Shown here one piece after another: positions 1 through 13,237 of a stretch of 64,000 nt of DNA (positions are counted from its first letter, which is position 1; each line of letters opens with the position of its first letter). Under the pieces are notes generated by a model. The model was not told where the DNA came from and ran no database searches. It saw only the letters and a list, made by a program, of their open reading frames with translations. The position numbers were made by a program, and so were the translations under genes. Source of the stretch: Gordionus sp. m RMFG-2023 (Eukaryota > Nematomorpha > Gordioida > Chordodea > Parachordodidae); NCBI RefSeq assembly GCF_954871325.1, contig NC_088777.1:11323366-11387365 (forward strand), in the 5' to 3' direction.

Positions 1-479
1 TTGTATGTTTTTACTTTTAAAAGTTTTTATGTTATTTTTTTTACTAGATTATTAGTGGTATATCCTAAATTAGTTATGAATTTATTATACGAATTTCATA
101 TTAATGTTATTAAGCGTTACTTGTCCTAATATCAGTAACTAATTTTCTTTAATTAAATTTCTGAACATATGTTATTCCTATGATATATAAATGAACACTT
201 ATGAGTTATGTGAATTTCGTTTTAAAATACTTAAACATACGAATAAATTAGTTCACTAAATTCGTAACTATTTTAATCCAGCTAGGACGACGTATAACTA
301 AATTATATTATAGCCTTATATTAAAAAAAAAATTTTTAATTTTTTTAATCATACTAATAGTTAGGATAGAATAAGAAAATAATTGAGAGGAAGGAGTAGT
401 GTAATTTTACAATGAGAGAAAGTGAGAATAAATTAACAAAGTTTAAGAAAAAAATAATAATTTCATATTGTTTTGTTAT

Positions 480-745
480 CAAGTTAGTTTTAAAAGATGT
501 CTTTCAACACTAATATTTACATTATAACCCCACCGTACAAATATAAATAATAAATCTTTCAAAAAAATGTTTTAATTAATACATAGATGTGTGGATGTAA
601 AATTGTTATTCATATAAAGATCTAATGAATGTATAATAAAATAAAATATGATCTTTTTTTAGGAAAGAGTTCCGGAACGTTTCGAAACACATCCCAAGAA
701 AGGAACAGGAACTAAAAAATTCCCATGTTCCGGTTTCCCATTAAA
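480..745. repeat. Fragment of the GGAACG-motif hAT MITE family
   Basis: The stretch from an AGGAAAG-TTCCG block through GGAACAGGAAC to ATGTTCCGGTTTCC matches, in the same order, the right half of the delimited element at 26291-26897. The AT-rich sequence before it also resembles that element. The left terminus is not recognisable, so the copy is truncated or heavily decayed. Confidence 0.5.
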
Positions 746-779
746 TAGTTATATGAGCATCATAACCCTGCAGTGGTGG

Positions 780-1130
780 AAATTTTAGGGCTCACCCTGA
801 ATTTAAAAATGAAATAGATTTCTAGCCCTGATTATTGATTAAGGCTCGTTCCAAGGATTGTTGATGTTAGGCCCGGCCTTATTTTTTGAGCATCAAACGG
901 CTCTGCCCGATCCTAAACTTTTGAAATTTCGCTATTTTGACCTATATTTTGTAAATTATTTCAAAAGGAATTTAAAAAATATCAACAGTAAAGGAATGAA
1001 AAGTTTCTTTGATTTTCCAGTATTTTTCAAACTTATTAAATTCTAAAGGTTAAATTTTTTTAAAAAAATATTGGGTCCGAATTTACAAAAAAAAATATTT
1101 TTTGGCGCTCTGTAGCGTTGCTCATGAATA
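780..1130. repeat. Decayed GGCCCG-motif repeat
   Basis: Contains TTAGGCCCGGCC and a GGGTCCGAATTTA motif like those in the GC-rich insertion at 44278-44647. Termini are not visible. It is probably a relic of the same non-autonomous hAT-like family. Confidence 0.35.
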
Positions 1131-1764
1131 CTGTGATAAAAATATAAAATTGCATTATATTATTATTAAAATAAGGAATCAATTAACTAAAATAACTTTA
1201 TTTTATAATTATAAAATGACCTTCGATCTATCTTAAGTGGTAATCTATTAATTATATTATTGTATTTTTATAATTCTAAAATGGCCCCCAATCTAAATGA
1301 CAAGTATGTTACCATTTTTTATTATAGCATTAAAGCATTACATATGATAAATAATTCATGTTATTTTAACGATTTACCGAATATTTGTGCATTTAACATT
1401 TATAATTCATTTGTTCATTAATGCATATATAGGAAATCAATTATTAAGGCTTGTAACATTTAAATGGATAGAGACATATATTTGCGTGTGTATATATATA
1501 ATATATATTAAATAACACCCCTTTTTAATATATTAACCCAAATACGCATCACTTTGTCCTTTAATCCTAACTTTTTCTAGAATGATATTGAATTATATCT
1601 CGATTTGAGAGGCATATAGTACATTAATATTATATGCGGTATCCATAGCGGGCATTTATATATTTCTTTAAGCTTTTACCTTCTGTGAAGGGATTTTCAA
1701 AATTACCTTATTATAGCACATTATCCAAAATGCCCTTTTTTTAGTGGTATAAAAAAATTCAAAA

Positions 1765-1838
1765 TTTTGAGGAGGCTCTTCAAATTTTTCAGGGGGATCG
1801 AGTCCCTGCGCACCCGTCCCCTCTAGTGGCGCTACTGA
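1765..1838. repeat. Isolated transposon terminus of the GGCGTAGCC type
   Basis: Read in reverse it begins CAGTAGCGCCACTAGAGGGG and is followed by GC-rich sequence, like the ends of the poly-G hAT family in this window. The opposite end was not located, so it may be a solo or truncated end. Confidence 0.35.
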
Positions 1839-2129
1839 CTATAGCTTATATGGTCAATTTAAGCTTATTAAAACTTTTACACTATAATTAGCAATAATTA
1901 TATGTTTAGGTATTATTTAAAATTAGAGAATTCATTTTATTATGAGTATATACATTTTATAATTCTAAAATGGCCCTCAATATATTTAAAGAGACGAATC
2001 TAACATTTTATAGATTTATACTATTTATTATAAATCCTACCAAACTATTTTGAAACGATATGGATTTTTTTTGTTAACTAGTTTTGCAAGTTCTTTATCA
2101 TCAGATTATTATAATAATTTTTCTTTTAG

Positions 2130-2370
2130 ATAGGTGTGCAATAAAAAAATTTAAAAAATTCTGTCGATATATTTTCGTGTGAATTATTTTAAAACGAATA
2201 ATTTAAATAATTTGAATTATTGGAATAATTCGAATCGAATACAAGTAATAAATTTTAAAATTCATACAAATAGGAGTACGAATAGTAAATTATTCGATTT
2301 GTTTAAACGAATCGAATACGAATAATTTATTATTCATTTCTTATTTGGTTTGATAGGTCGAATACTTTAT
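2130..2370. repeat. CGAATA/TATTCG-rich decayed repeat
   Basis: Repeated forward and inverted copies of GAATAAT, TATTCG and CGAATCGAATACGAATAAT occur here, as in subterminal regions of small hAT elements. A shorter stretch with the same motif lies near 42700-42775. Ends are not defined. Confidence 0.35.
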
Positions 2371-2399
2371 TAATCACATCACCTGTTAGAAGTTTATCA

Positions 2400-3400
2400 A
2401 TTGAAATGGATTTATTTATGACCCATGGATTTCATTATAATGATTACCTAGTTGATTTAGTCGGGGGTAGCCGCTATTATTCTAAATTCGGTCAATCCCA
2501 GGTGAAATTAAACTATAAATATATAATCGCTTTCCTGACATCTGCTATGGTGAAATTGGTAGTTCAAATCTGAGATTCAGGGTAAATGGGATTATGGGTA
2601 TCAATGTTTTTTGATTGGTGTTTTGAAGTAGGACTAGGGCCAGGTAAGTTTTATTGTCATGAGGATTCAGATTATCATTGAACAAGAGAAATTAAAGATC
2701 TAATTTTCAAATTTGCTCGATATAAAGTAATATTCTCGTTTTAAGGGTTTTTTTCCTCTCTTTTTTATTGCAATTTTTCATATTCTTGAAGAATGTGGGC
2801 TATCGATATAGGGGCAGGGTTATGTTTATATATCGCTTATATGTTGAACAAATTATTTTTTGCTAAATGGATTAAGTGAATGTGGGGTGTGAAAAGTATA
2901 TTATAGAAAATCCTAGTTGATTGTTGAAAAATTAACCAAAGATGCGATTTTTGGAATAAGATCTTGTTATTTGAAGCCTTGCACTTGGGTAGGCATGATA
3001 ATATGTGAGGCTAGGGGTAAGAGATGTCTATAGCATGGGATTCAGTGTCGGCAAGATCTGTAGAGGTTTTATGAATATCTAAAATGCGGATTAAGGTTGC
3101 AAGCGAAGGCTATAATGGAATGATCGACTGGGTAGTTGTGTTAAAAATAAAATAAGTATGACTGGGATTGAAACAGGCATTCTGGATTTGAGCATTTAAT
3201 AACTTCGGTACAATTTATTTATGACAAAAAAACCGTTGTTGAACAATGAGCAATTAGTAGGATGAGCTTGCACATGTGTTCAGGTCATAATAAATTGTTC
3301 GTTTTTACATTTTCAATATTTGAATGGGTTGGGCAATTATGTCAGATGTGTGTATAGAACAAGGGACATTAATAATTATTTTCATATTTATCATGGTAGT
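2400..3400. other. Unexplained segment with lower AT and strong G over C skew
   Basis: This kilobase is richer in G on the plus strand than its flanks and has a 55-codon open stretch beginning at an ATG near 2406. No domain, terminal repeat or splice structure is recognisable. It lies upstream of glucuronyltransferase paralogue 1. It could be a decayed gene or retrocopy, or a nuclear organelle insertion. Confidence 0.25.
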
Positions 3401-3593
3401 TACTTCAAAAGTAAATCATACACGCAAGACTCCTAAGCTCTAATCATTTGTAATGGGAAAAATTTTTATAAAGAATAATCATAAAATAAAAAATTAAAGG
3501 GGAATAAAGAAAGTTAGTTAATAGTTTCACTCCTTCGGCAATGTTTTTATTAAAATAGCTTACGTTATAATAGATATTAAAATATACTAAGGA

Positions 3594-3901
3594 AGGACTT
3601 GGAACCTTCTGGAACAAGAACATTTTAAATGATCTATTTGTTCATTTAGAATCCTAGCAGGCTATTGCTATTCCTTCCACGTTCCAATTATCTTATGATT
3701 ATTAAATTTTCAGTTTTTGTTTCTTACAAATTTATAAAAGCGTTCCTTGAGCTAAAATGTTTTGTGAATAACCTAAAAAATTCTGAATTTCCGGTACATA
3801 TTCAGGATGATTTTGAAAATAATGTTCATGTTCCATTCATTTCTTTCTCTAAGATAATGTATTTTTTGTTCCATAACAAACTCCAGAACGTTCCAAGTCT
3901 A
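3594..3901. repeat. Inverted-repeat element (MITE-like foldback)
   Basis: The left end GGACTTGGAACCTTCTGGA is matched in inverse at the right end (TCCAGAACGTTCCAAGTCT). Internal stretches also carry GGAAC/GTTCC motifs. The 308-bp unit lies just upstream of the first visible exon of glucuronyltransferase paralogue 1. No clear target-site duplication was found, so the superfamily is open. Confidence 0.55.
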
Positions 3902-4000
3902 TAATAATAATGACTTTTAAGGAAAGGTTTTACATGAGCACCTCTTTAAGGATATATGTGATTATTAATTAAAGCTCTTTATACATCAATTTTTTTCAAG

Positions 4001-7000
4001 AAAAATAAACATCATAAAGGATGTGCGCAAAGAAACTTAGGTTTGGCTTGGTTGAGAAATTTGTTTGGTGTCGGTCAATTGTCAACACTTTCTACCAATT
4101 CCTATCTGAAATCAGAAACAATGAATGATTTTCAAGCATCCCGACCCTCATACGCACAATTAGCATCAAAATTTGAAAATAAATATCACAAATCTATTAA
4201 TCCTTTTAATTTTAAAAACTCAAAATTTTTAACCAATACTGCTTCATGGCGAGATAATTGGAGTAATAAGAATGGGATTGTTTATTTTGCAGACGATGAC
4301 AATACTTATGATATAGAGATATTTTATCAAGTTTCTTTAAATTATATTTTAAAAAAAAGAGCAAGGAAGGGAAGAAGAGGGAGAGGAAGAGAGAGGGAGA
4401 AAAGGGAAGGGAAGGGAAGGGAAGGGAAGGAAAGGAAAGGAAAGGAAAGGAAAGGAAAGGAAAGGAAAGGAAAGGAAAGGAAAGGAAAGGAAAGGAAAGG
4501 AAAGGAAAGGAAAGGAAAGGAAAGGAAAGGAAAGGAAAGGAAAGGAAAGGAAAGGAAAGGAAAGGAAAGGAAAGGAAAGGAAAGGAAAGGAAAGGAAATG
4601 GAAAGAGAATAAAAGGAAAGGAAAGGAAATGGAAGAGAATAAAATGAAAGGCATGGACCCAATATTTTGACAATTTATAATATGTTCTCCATTGTTTATA
4701 GATGAGACAAATAAAGAAAGTCGGTGTATGGCCTGTAGCCTTTAGTGGTGGATTGAATGTGGAAAGACCTTTAGTGATAAAAGGAAAAGTGACAGGCTGG
4801 TTAGTGGCTTACGTGAAACAAAGACCTATGGCTACGGACATGGCAGGATTTGCTATAAATCTCGCCTTGGTATTACAGAATGCAGACGTTTATTTCCACG
4901 AATCATATAAAAATAGTTTAAATATTTATATTTTATGTGTTTATTTGTATGCCCAGCCCGATGTGATTGAGTTTGCTTCGTGTTTGGATTATATTATTTT
5001 AAATATCTGGTAAATAGTATTTCATTTTTGTAATAATTGGTTTGCAAAGTGAAAATTAAAACTATAGCTTTATCAAAGCGTAATAATTTAATCTCATTTA
5101 GATTGGCTTGAGAGTAATTTTCTCAGCAAATTCGTAGATTTACAAGATTTGGAACCACTAGCAAATAATTGCACTCAGGTTATTTTGATATAAATTCAAT
5201 ATTTTAACAAAAAAATTTAAGAAATTATTTTTGTTCTCATTATCCATGGTAATTTTATAGGATTATTGATTTATAATTAAGAGTGTATATCACATTGGGG
5301 TATGGAGTCTATTGGGAATTTGCTAAAGATGTATTTAAAACATTTTTATTATAAAATTTAATATAAATTAAAAATAATTCAAGAGTTTATTGTAAAAGTA
5401 AGGAATTCATTCGATACATGTTTTCTAAATTTAAAAAATTGCTTTCAGTGAATGACTTAAAATTGAGAGATTCTGAATCCACGTGGTTTCCATATCCCAA
5501 TACATCATGCATTCAAAAATTGGATAATTTGGTCATTATTAGGAATGGTATTTAAAGATGACATCAACTTTTTGATTATTTTTGAAAAATTTATAAATTT
5601 AAATTTTATAACCGATTTCAAGTTAACCTCAATATAAGCAACTTTAGATATTAATTAAATTAAAAGTCTAGCTAAACATTTTTTTTGATGTACTAATAAG
5701 TGGTTAAGGCGCGGCTCGTTTTGGCCCCGAAAGAATCTTCAAAGAAAATTGATCTGGAAGTAACCCGAATTGTATTATATGTGCAATTTCTAAGCTAATT
5801 TTGATGGTTTCGATTTCCTATTTTGACTAATAGAGGGGTAAATTAAGGAATGGGGAAAAGAGGGAGGGGGGCTAAAATTTACAGGGATGTAATATTTTTA
5901 TTCTTTAAAATGGTCAAAGATTTGATAACGCATTATTTGTCCTGAATGGGCATATACTATTTGTGCCAGAAACGAAAACGAATAGTTTAAATTCATAAAG
6001 ACGGAATAGAGTTTGCAGGGTGTTTCTTGAAAAATTTCAAGATCATTTGTTTTCATTGGAGTATTTATGTATGGTGGGGTCTCGAAGTATTTTTTTTTTA
6101 ATATTTATAAATGGGATTAAATATGTTATATCTGAACCATAAAAACTTCAAATCAAAGTAAAACAACGTTGAAAAAGAAATTATCAATACCAGATATTAT
6201 TAATTTAGCTCCTATTTTTTTTATTAAAATTTTACCCTACATCCTCCGAAGTAAAATCCTAATATGCCATCGACTATTTACGTCATAGATGGTGCTAGTG
6301 GGATATATGTATGATATTCGAAAATGAGAATAACAGTTTAGGTAAAAAATTACAAATTTTATTGATGTCGAAAATAGAGAAAAAGAAAGGATTTGAGAGA
6401 TATTTTGGAGGAACAGATGATAGAGAAGTAGATTTTGAATAACTTTAATTAGAATTTAATTCTCAGGCATCTAGCTTAGTAATTTGAAATATCTTTTTTA
6501 TTAAAAAAAACTAAGAAATGGATTAGAGGTAATGGATTTTCTATTAAATAATTCAGATCATGTAAGCTTAGACATTTAGAATAAGATGTCAATTAGAAAT
6601 AATAGTTGAAATAATGATATATGCAAAATAATCAAAAAGATTCTTGAAGAAAGTATTGAGAGAGAAACATGGCGATGATGATGTTCAAAATGAAGTGAAT
6701 TACAAAAGGCCATTAGATAAAATATGCCAAAAACATGAGTCAAAATAGAATGATAAAGCAAGGCTAAAAAAAATTAAACATAGGAAATCTGAAAATATGA
6801 TAAACGAGATTGAAAATTTGATAAAGGATAGATTTGGGAAAGTAGCAAATTATAAGAAGATACTAGAGAGTGATAGCTTGAGTAATATGATACGTCTTTG
6901 ATTTAAAATTTAAGGAAATTTTTACATTAGCCAATAGTAATAAATTATTTGACAAGAGGAGGCAAATTATTTGAGACCGCCGAGGTATTGAATAGGAGAA

Positions 7001-7457
7001 ATGCAGTTTAGCTATCTTTCTTCTAAGAAAAAAGGAAGATAAACAAAAATGATAACAATTTTAACACGATATTTTATGGTGTTATGATTTTTGTATTCTT
7101 CTTATTCAAATGATTCGTATTCAATATTCGTTACAAATATGTTTTTTTTGTTTGGACTATTCTTGGGCAAAATAAAATTTAAATATAAATAAACGACGTG
7201 ACATATAAAGTTTTCAAAAAATTTATCTTCAAACAAAAATTTTAGAAAAGCTAATATCGTATTTATGTTTCAATATTCAATGAGTTGGATTAAGCTCAAA
7301 TTTTAATAATGCTGATTAATCTTAACTCATTATATTTAAAAGTTATTTTTTAAAGGTATTGGTATGGCACACGAAAACACGTCACCCAAATCTTGATCTA
7401 GAATCAAAATTCATAAAGAGATTCAATGCACCCTCAAATCAAAATATGGAAATTTAA
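4001..7457 (+). CDS. Beta-1,3-glucuronyltransferase (B3GAT/GT43) paralogue 1, 3' exons only
   Basis: GT43 enzymes move glucuronic acid from UDP-GlcA to galactose in the Golgi, for example in the proteoglycan linker. Four exons fit: 4001-4330, 4702-4915, 5102-5178 and 7356-7457 (stop TAA), with phases 0, 1 and 0 between them. Visible family motifs are AQRNLGLAWLRN, the metal-binding YFADDDNTY, VGVWPVAF, ATDMAGFAIN, the LES catalytic-glutamate region, LEPLANNCT and VLVWHTKT. About 60 extra residues lie between the WLRN block and the DDD motif. Exons 4702-4915, 5102-5178 and 7356-7457 have exactly the lengths of those in paralogue 2 (16915-25716). The anchor exon and the exon encoding the ITPT/VED region are not visible in 1-4000; they lie further upstream or are lost. 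The first intron shown holds a GGAAA microsatellite, and the intron 5179-7355 holds nothing I recognise. Family assignment is secure. Which B3GAT subtype it is, and whether the gene is intact, cannot be told. Confidence 0.9.
4404..4632 (+). repeat. (GGAAA)n pentanucleotide microsatellite
   Basis: GGGAA units (4404-4428) pass into about 34 nearly perfect GGAAA units (to about 4598), followed by imperfect units. It lies inside the intron between exons 4001-4330 and 4702-4915 of the glucuronyltransferase. Long open frames on both strands here are artefacts of the 5-nt period. Confidence 0.95.
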
Positions 7458-7999
7458 AATGAAAATAAATTATTTTTCTAAAATTATTATATATATTTTA
7501 TATACTTATGATATTTTATGAAAATTTTACATTCAAATAACTACAATATCAAATCATCATTCAAACTTTATAGTTTATACTAAATAATAATTATTAATAC
7601 TAAGAATATTTAAATTGAATCCAGTGTTATTTAAATAGCGTTATTCTAAACTAGTAATCCTTTTATTTAATTTAATTATATGGAATTTCTTTTCTCTTAA
7701 TTCGAAAAATATTTTAATCTAGATAAATAAATTAGCACAGGGTATAAATTTAGTTGTTAGATGTGTTATAAAGATTTTATCATCAATCAAGACTAGTATC
7801 TTCAGCAAGGAAACATTTAAAAGCAGTGGTCCCTACACCTTCTGTGCGATGAAAGCACAATACCTCCCTGAAAGTATACCCACCTCCCTCCGAAAAAATG
7901 TTTATAGTTTTTTGACACCCTTTCGGCAGTACATAAGGTAGTAGGAATGGTTAATAAATATTTATATAAAATTGATAAATTAAGTAAAGCAGAAAAATT
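7458..7999. other. AT-rich intergenic DNA, no gene seen
   Basis: Follows the stop of glucuronyltransferase paralogue 1. A CAGTGGTCCCTACACCTTC stretch near 7823 resembles a hAT terminus and may be the left end of the decayed element beginning around 8000, but no partner end was found. Confidence 0.3.
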
Positions 8000-9300
8000 T
8001 TAAAATAAACGATAAGGTAAGATAATCATATTCCAGCTGAATAAATCTCAGAATCATCATCAGTAGAGGAAGCTAAATAATGTAATATTAAAATTTTAGT
8101 AAAATAAATTTACAATTATCAGAATCTGATAAATTTTTAGATTCTTTAACCTCCAGATCATGTATAATAATGAGATCTCTCATTTTTCACAATATAAATA
8201 TTTCAAATCATAGACATTTTTTCAAAAACTTAACTTGAATTTAAATGGTAAAATTTACAGATATCCTTAATATCACCCTTAACGAATGTCTTCTCCTCTA
8301 TTTTCTTTGGTGTAAAAAATGATGTTTGATTTAAAAATTCATGGATTCATCATTGAATCATTCATAAAACTGCATGATCAAATCAAGTGCACCATAAACT
8401 GATTTTATAGCTAAAACAAAATATTAAATTTAATAATATTTGGATTGTAAGGTCGATTTTTCCCCTTCATAAAATCTTGAGCTTTTGAAAAAATAATCAA
8501 AATTCAGTTATCCATTTATTAGGATTAAATAAGCAATAATTTAAATTGTACTTCTTAAATTAATCAGGCAATCTTTTGTCAAGTGAATTTGATATATTTC
8601 CAAATCCTATATACTTCGAAATGGTTTGCAATTTTGTACAAGTTTAGCTTGTATCAACAATATTTTATCCAAAACACCAAGTGATAAAATAAAATCAAAA
8701 TTTCTTATTTTAAAAGTGGCAGAATCTTCATAATCCTTTAAATTTGTAAAACTGCCCTCAAGATATTACAAAGTAGGAAAAATTTTTCAATAGCTTTATA
8801 TGATGATAGCCAGCTTCTATAATTATTAAATGAACATTTTAAATCTAAACAAATAAGATAATATTACCGAGTGGTATTCTTGATGCCTAAAAATTGTTGC
8901 TATTTTGTCAGTATTTCACTTTGACATATACTGAAATACACGTGAATCTTTTTTTTTGACGGGTAAATTCTCTCTTCCCTAAAAATTTCTTAGTTATTTT
9001 AGCAATTGGCATATATTATATTTATAATCTATGATAATAGCAACAAATAAAAATGTGAGATCCCAGTTCTAATCAAAGCCTGTACTTCTATGATCCTTCC
9101 ACTGATGTTTGAAGCACCATCATCGCTTTGCCCAAGAATTCGAGGGGTAGATTCATGAAACTAAGTTTGCATATCATATTTTTTTTATTATCAAGACCAG
9201 TCATGTTGCAATATCTTTAATAAAGCTATAGCTTTTGATTTCGAAACATCAAATGCATACCATAAACTATAATTGAAAAACTCCTGTTAAATTCTCTCTT
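8000..9300 (-). mobile_element. Decayed hAT transposase remnant (DUF4371/ZMYM-like type)
   Basis: On the minus strand the segment near 9060-9150 reads GQSDDGASNISGRIIEVQAL, the family's characteristic GxxYDGAxxMSGxxxGVQ motif. The surrounding frames are broken by many stops, and no terminal repeats were confirmed. It is an old, inactive copy. Confidence 0.6.
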
Positions 9301-10199
9301 TTTGAATTTTTTTATACCATATTTTTCATTATTTTAATGAGAATATTTATATTATTATAACGACAAAATATTAGAATATAATTTGGATTATAATAAATGT
9401 TTCGACTGGCTAAATAATATTATTTTGGAATTATATTTTTAATTAAATATTACAATAAATAATTAAAATTAATATCTCATTTTATCATCAGACTCATCTA
9501 TTTATTATCTGAATGTTAAATATAGCTACCATTGTTTACCCTAGTTTCAAGTTGAATTGGCCATATATTAATTTGACTGAATCCAAAAAGTGAAATTGTT
9601 ATAGACATGTGTGTTTTTCTGCCTTATATCCCTTATCAATAACGTTGCTCTATACATTTTTAGTTCTTTTTTTATTTGCAATTTCATTTCTTTGTATGCG
9701 ACAATGACTAATCAACAGAGTTGTTAAAAAAATACTTTCCAAAAAGATCTAACTAAATGTGGATCAATGGATCAAAATGAAGGAACATCATCTAAATGCG
9801 AATCTAGATACAGATACATATCTAATAATGTATCTATAAATAATTGTATAATGATTTAATTTTTTTATTTTCGCTATGCATAATTCCTACTTTAGGATTC
9901 TATTGTTAAATTTAAGTTTAGAAGTGAGCTAAAAAAATTTGTTGGATTGATATCTCATCTACATACAAAACATACAATTAAATGAAAATAATAATTGCTA
10001 AATTTAAATAATACAATACAAAATATATGATTAAATAATAAGTAATAATTTTTAGATTTTAATAATAAATTAACAAAATTTTTTGTAAAGACATTTTTAG
10101 CTACCTTAAAAAGCCTTCCCACTTGGGCACTTGACGGCAGAGAAGTTTTATATATAACAACTTTTTATTGGGAAAATCCTATATACTAAAATCCCAAGA
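9301..10199. other. AT-rich spacer between two hAT remnants
   Basis: No open frame, splice structure or terminal repeat is recognisable. It may be eroded transposon sequence belonging to either neighbour. Confidence 0.2.
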
Positions 10200-11880
10200 C
10201 AAACCTCTTCTTGAACATGGTAAGTCAGTCACGGATAATACATAGAATTATCTGGACCTGGAGCAAGAAAAAGTTGAAGGTAAATAGGTTTTTTAAGGTT
10301 TTTAAGTTCATTTCGATTTATATATTATATTTTGACAACTTTTTTTTAACTTAAATAATTAATTTAAAATTAAATAATTTGTGACTTGTGAGAAAAATTT
10401 AATCTAATCTCTATAGTTTGGCAATGCCTTTTTATTATATTTCATATGAGATAGAGACATTTATTATTAATATTAAAATCATTCTAAATGCACGATTACC
10501 TGAAATTCAAAACGAAGTCATATCTATTATGGCAGATATGGTGCTGGAATGTATCTCAGAAAATATAATAAAAGTGAGATATCTTTTTTATCTTAAGGCT
10601 GATGGGAAGTTTGTGAAATCCTGAGCATAAATATTCGTTATACTTATTGTGGGGAAATCCAAGAAAATTTAATAGGAATCATTAATTTACAATCTTTCTG
10701 CTGAAAGTATTACTAATTGTATTTAAAGCTTTTGAATTAAAATTAATGCATCGAATATAATAAGCCAGGCATATGATGGTGCAAATGTCATATCGGGAGG
10801 AGTACAAACCCTGCTTAAGAAAAAATTAATAAAAATTGCCTTATATAAATTACTACAACCACAATCGACATCTTAGGGTTGAAAATTGGTAAACAATATT
10901 GTTATCATTTCTAATTTTTTTTAATTTATCTAAAGCATTTTATAATTTTTTCAGGCATTTTATCGTATTCTAATCTAATATGCAGGCCATACTTTTAAAA
11001 GACTTTTAGACTTAGAACAGAAGTGGAATGGTCTTTTAGAAACATCTCTTATCATTTATGAGAATTTTGAGGCTATTGGTGGGGTATTATTTTACTTTTC
11101 TAATAGAACATTTAATTCAGGTTTTCAATCATGATTCAGTCGAAGCCTCTGGATTTTTTTTATCTCAATGCGTTAATATGAATTATATAATAAGGCTATT
11201 AATGCACAATAGTAGGTACTAATATAGTTGATGCTAATTGTATTTATTCTATAATTAATATATTAAAAAATAAAAGAAGTGATAATTCTTTTGATTTGAT
11301 AAGAATGAAGGCTGAACTCATATCAAAATATCTCATCCCTCAAAAATAATCAAGTGTACGTAAAACGCCTATAAATCTTCAAGATTTTTTAGTCGATACA
11401 AATTGCAATGTGGTTGTGTAACGGACTCCAATTGAAGTTCTTTAAAATAAATTAATATGTAGTTATTGATTACTTTGTAGAATGTTTTTTAGATAGATTT
11501 ACACTAGATAATTATAATCTTCTATCATGTTTTAATACACTCTTTCCCCCTTGACCCTCATCATTTTATATAAGATGAGAGAATAGCAAAAGGATTATTA
11601 GCTGCAGAAGTTAAAGAAACACATAATTTTGAAAATATCGTAAATATTATGAATAAAAAAAATATCTCGAATTTAAAGAATTGTATAAATGCTACTCAGC
11701 AGCTAGCATAATTAGGGTATAAACGGTTTCTTGTGAGGCCTCACTTTCTACACTAGAGAGAGTTCTATCTGAACCAGAGAATCGATGAATAACACGGAAT
11801 TTAGTTTCTAAATTATTTATGTTAGAATTTGAAAATTAAAATCGCCGTATTATATTATATTTTCATATTATAGTATTATT
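10200..11880 (+). mobile_element. Decayed hAT transposase remnant (DUF4371/ZMYM-like type)
   Basis: Plus-strand pieces in family order are ARLPEIQNEVISIMADMVLE (from about 10480), AYDGANVISGGVQTLLKKK (about 10765) and a C-terminal dimerisation piece TVSCEASLSTLERVLSEPEN (about 11725). They are separated by several stops and shifts. It lies opposite to the minus-strand remnant at 8000-9300. Ends and target duplication were not found. Confidence 0.65.
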
Positions 11881-12848
11881 TTATTTGCATTTAAAATTTT
11901 TTAATAAAAATAGTTAAAAATTTCTATGAGTCTAACTATTTGATTTATTTCAAATAAATACTGGTCGCCTCCAAGTAAACAGTTTCCCCAGCTGCAATTC
12001 CTGATTAGGGCTCTGAATGTTGTACTCATCCATTGCTAAATAATATTCGTCTCATTTGTTTTTTTTAATGAAATAAGCTTGGGCATAATATGTAAAGAAT
12101 TAAATTTAAATATGATTATTGTTTAGAGTCATAATAATATTATGCAGAGATTTCGTCAGGTAGATATCCATGTTCAAACCTTTCTTCAATTTATAAACAA
12201 TGTATTTAGAATTGTGTAATATTTCTTGGCTAAAATATTGGCTTTGTAGTTTTTAAAAATAGAGCTGTTTAACAATACTTGTAATATTAAAAAACGTAAA
12301 ATAAAATTATATCCAAATATAGGCAAATACCTCCAATAAATAGTGTCTAGATATAGATACACATTTTTATGCCTAGACATTTTAACAACTCTTCTAATTA
12401 CTGAGTATTCACTTTCCATCGTGTTTGCCGAGTCATTTAAAACCAGAAAAATGAACAAATTAATATAAAAAAAAGTATAGGCAAATTGATTTTTAAAATC
12501 AATTAAACTAAAGATAGACTAAAAATACAGATAACTCATTAAATTTCTTGAAGGCGTTTTTTTAACCACCCTCCCCTTGCCACACATTATTTTAATCTTG
12601 CGATCATTAAATGGCTTGAAGGAAATACATGTTTCGATTTTTTTTAAAATGCGCAAAAGAATATATTATAATTCCTTCCTAGGAAGTTATTTTAAAAAAT
12701 TATGACCTACAAATGCAAAAAAATTCAAGGTCATAGCTTTTTTTTATTGAAATAGGTTAGTATTATAGCCTTCTCATTATTATATATTATATATAATTAT
12801 ATTATTATAATATAATATAATAATATATTATATAATAAATATAATATA
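11881..12848. other. AT-rich spacer, no recognisable gene
   Basis: A 90-codon minus-strand open stretch at 12186-12458 has no recognisable domain and no clear splice signals. A TA-rich run near 12780-12845 precedes the poly-G hAT insertion. Confidence 0.25.
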
Positions 12849-13237
12849 TAGTGGCGTATCCAAGATTTTCTTATGGGGGGGGGGGGGGGATTTTTGGAGG
12901 GCTTTGCCCCCAAACCCCCTTATCTGGCCTTCGCCCAGCTTTCCCCCGGCCGGCTATTCCATTAAATTATTCATAATTTAATAATAATTATATTTCTATT
13001 TGTAACTATTATTTACTAATTCGTGCTAATGGATATTACAAGCCTATTTTTTATTATTTTTAGTTAGGTATATTATATTTAATAAAGTTGTTTAAATGTA
13101 AAGTTGAAATAAAGTTTAATGTCATTTTTTTTTATAAAATTTGCTTTAAAAACTAGCCTCAGCTTAAATTCTCGTACAATATAAGTATAATATAATTTTT
13201 TTTATTGAAAATACTAATAATAGCGTGTATAAAATAT

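Noticed and set aside
3665-3904. A 79-codon plus-strand open frame
   Set aside because: It coincides with the inverted-repeat element at 3594-3901 and has no ATG start or known domain.
4212-4673. Long open frames on both strands across the GGAAA repeat
   Set aside because: A 5-nt repeat without stop codons is open in all frames. They are artefacts of the microsatellite.
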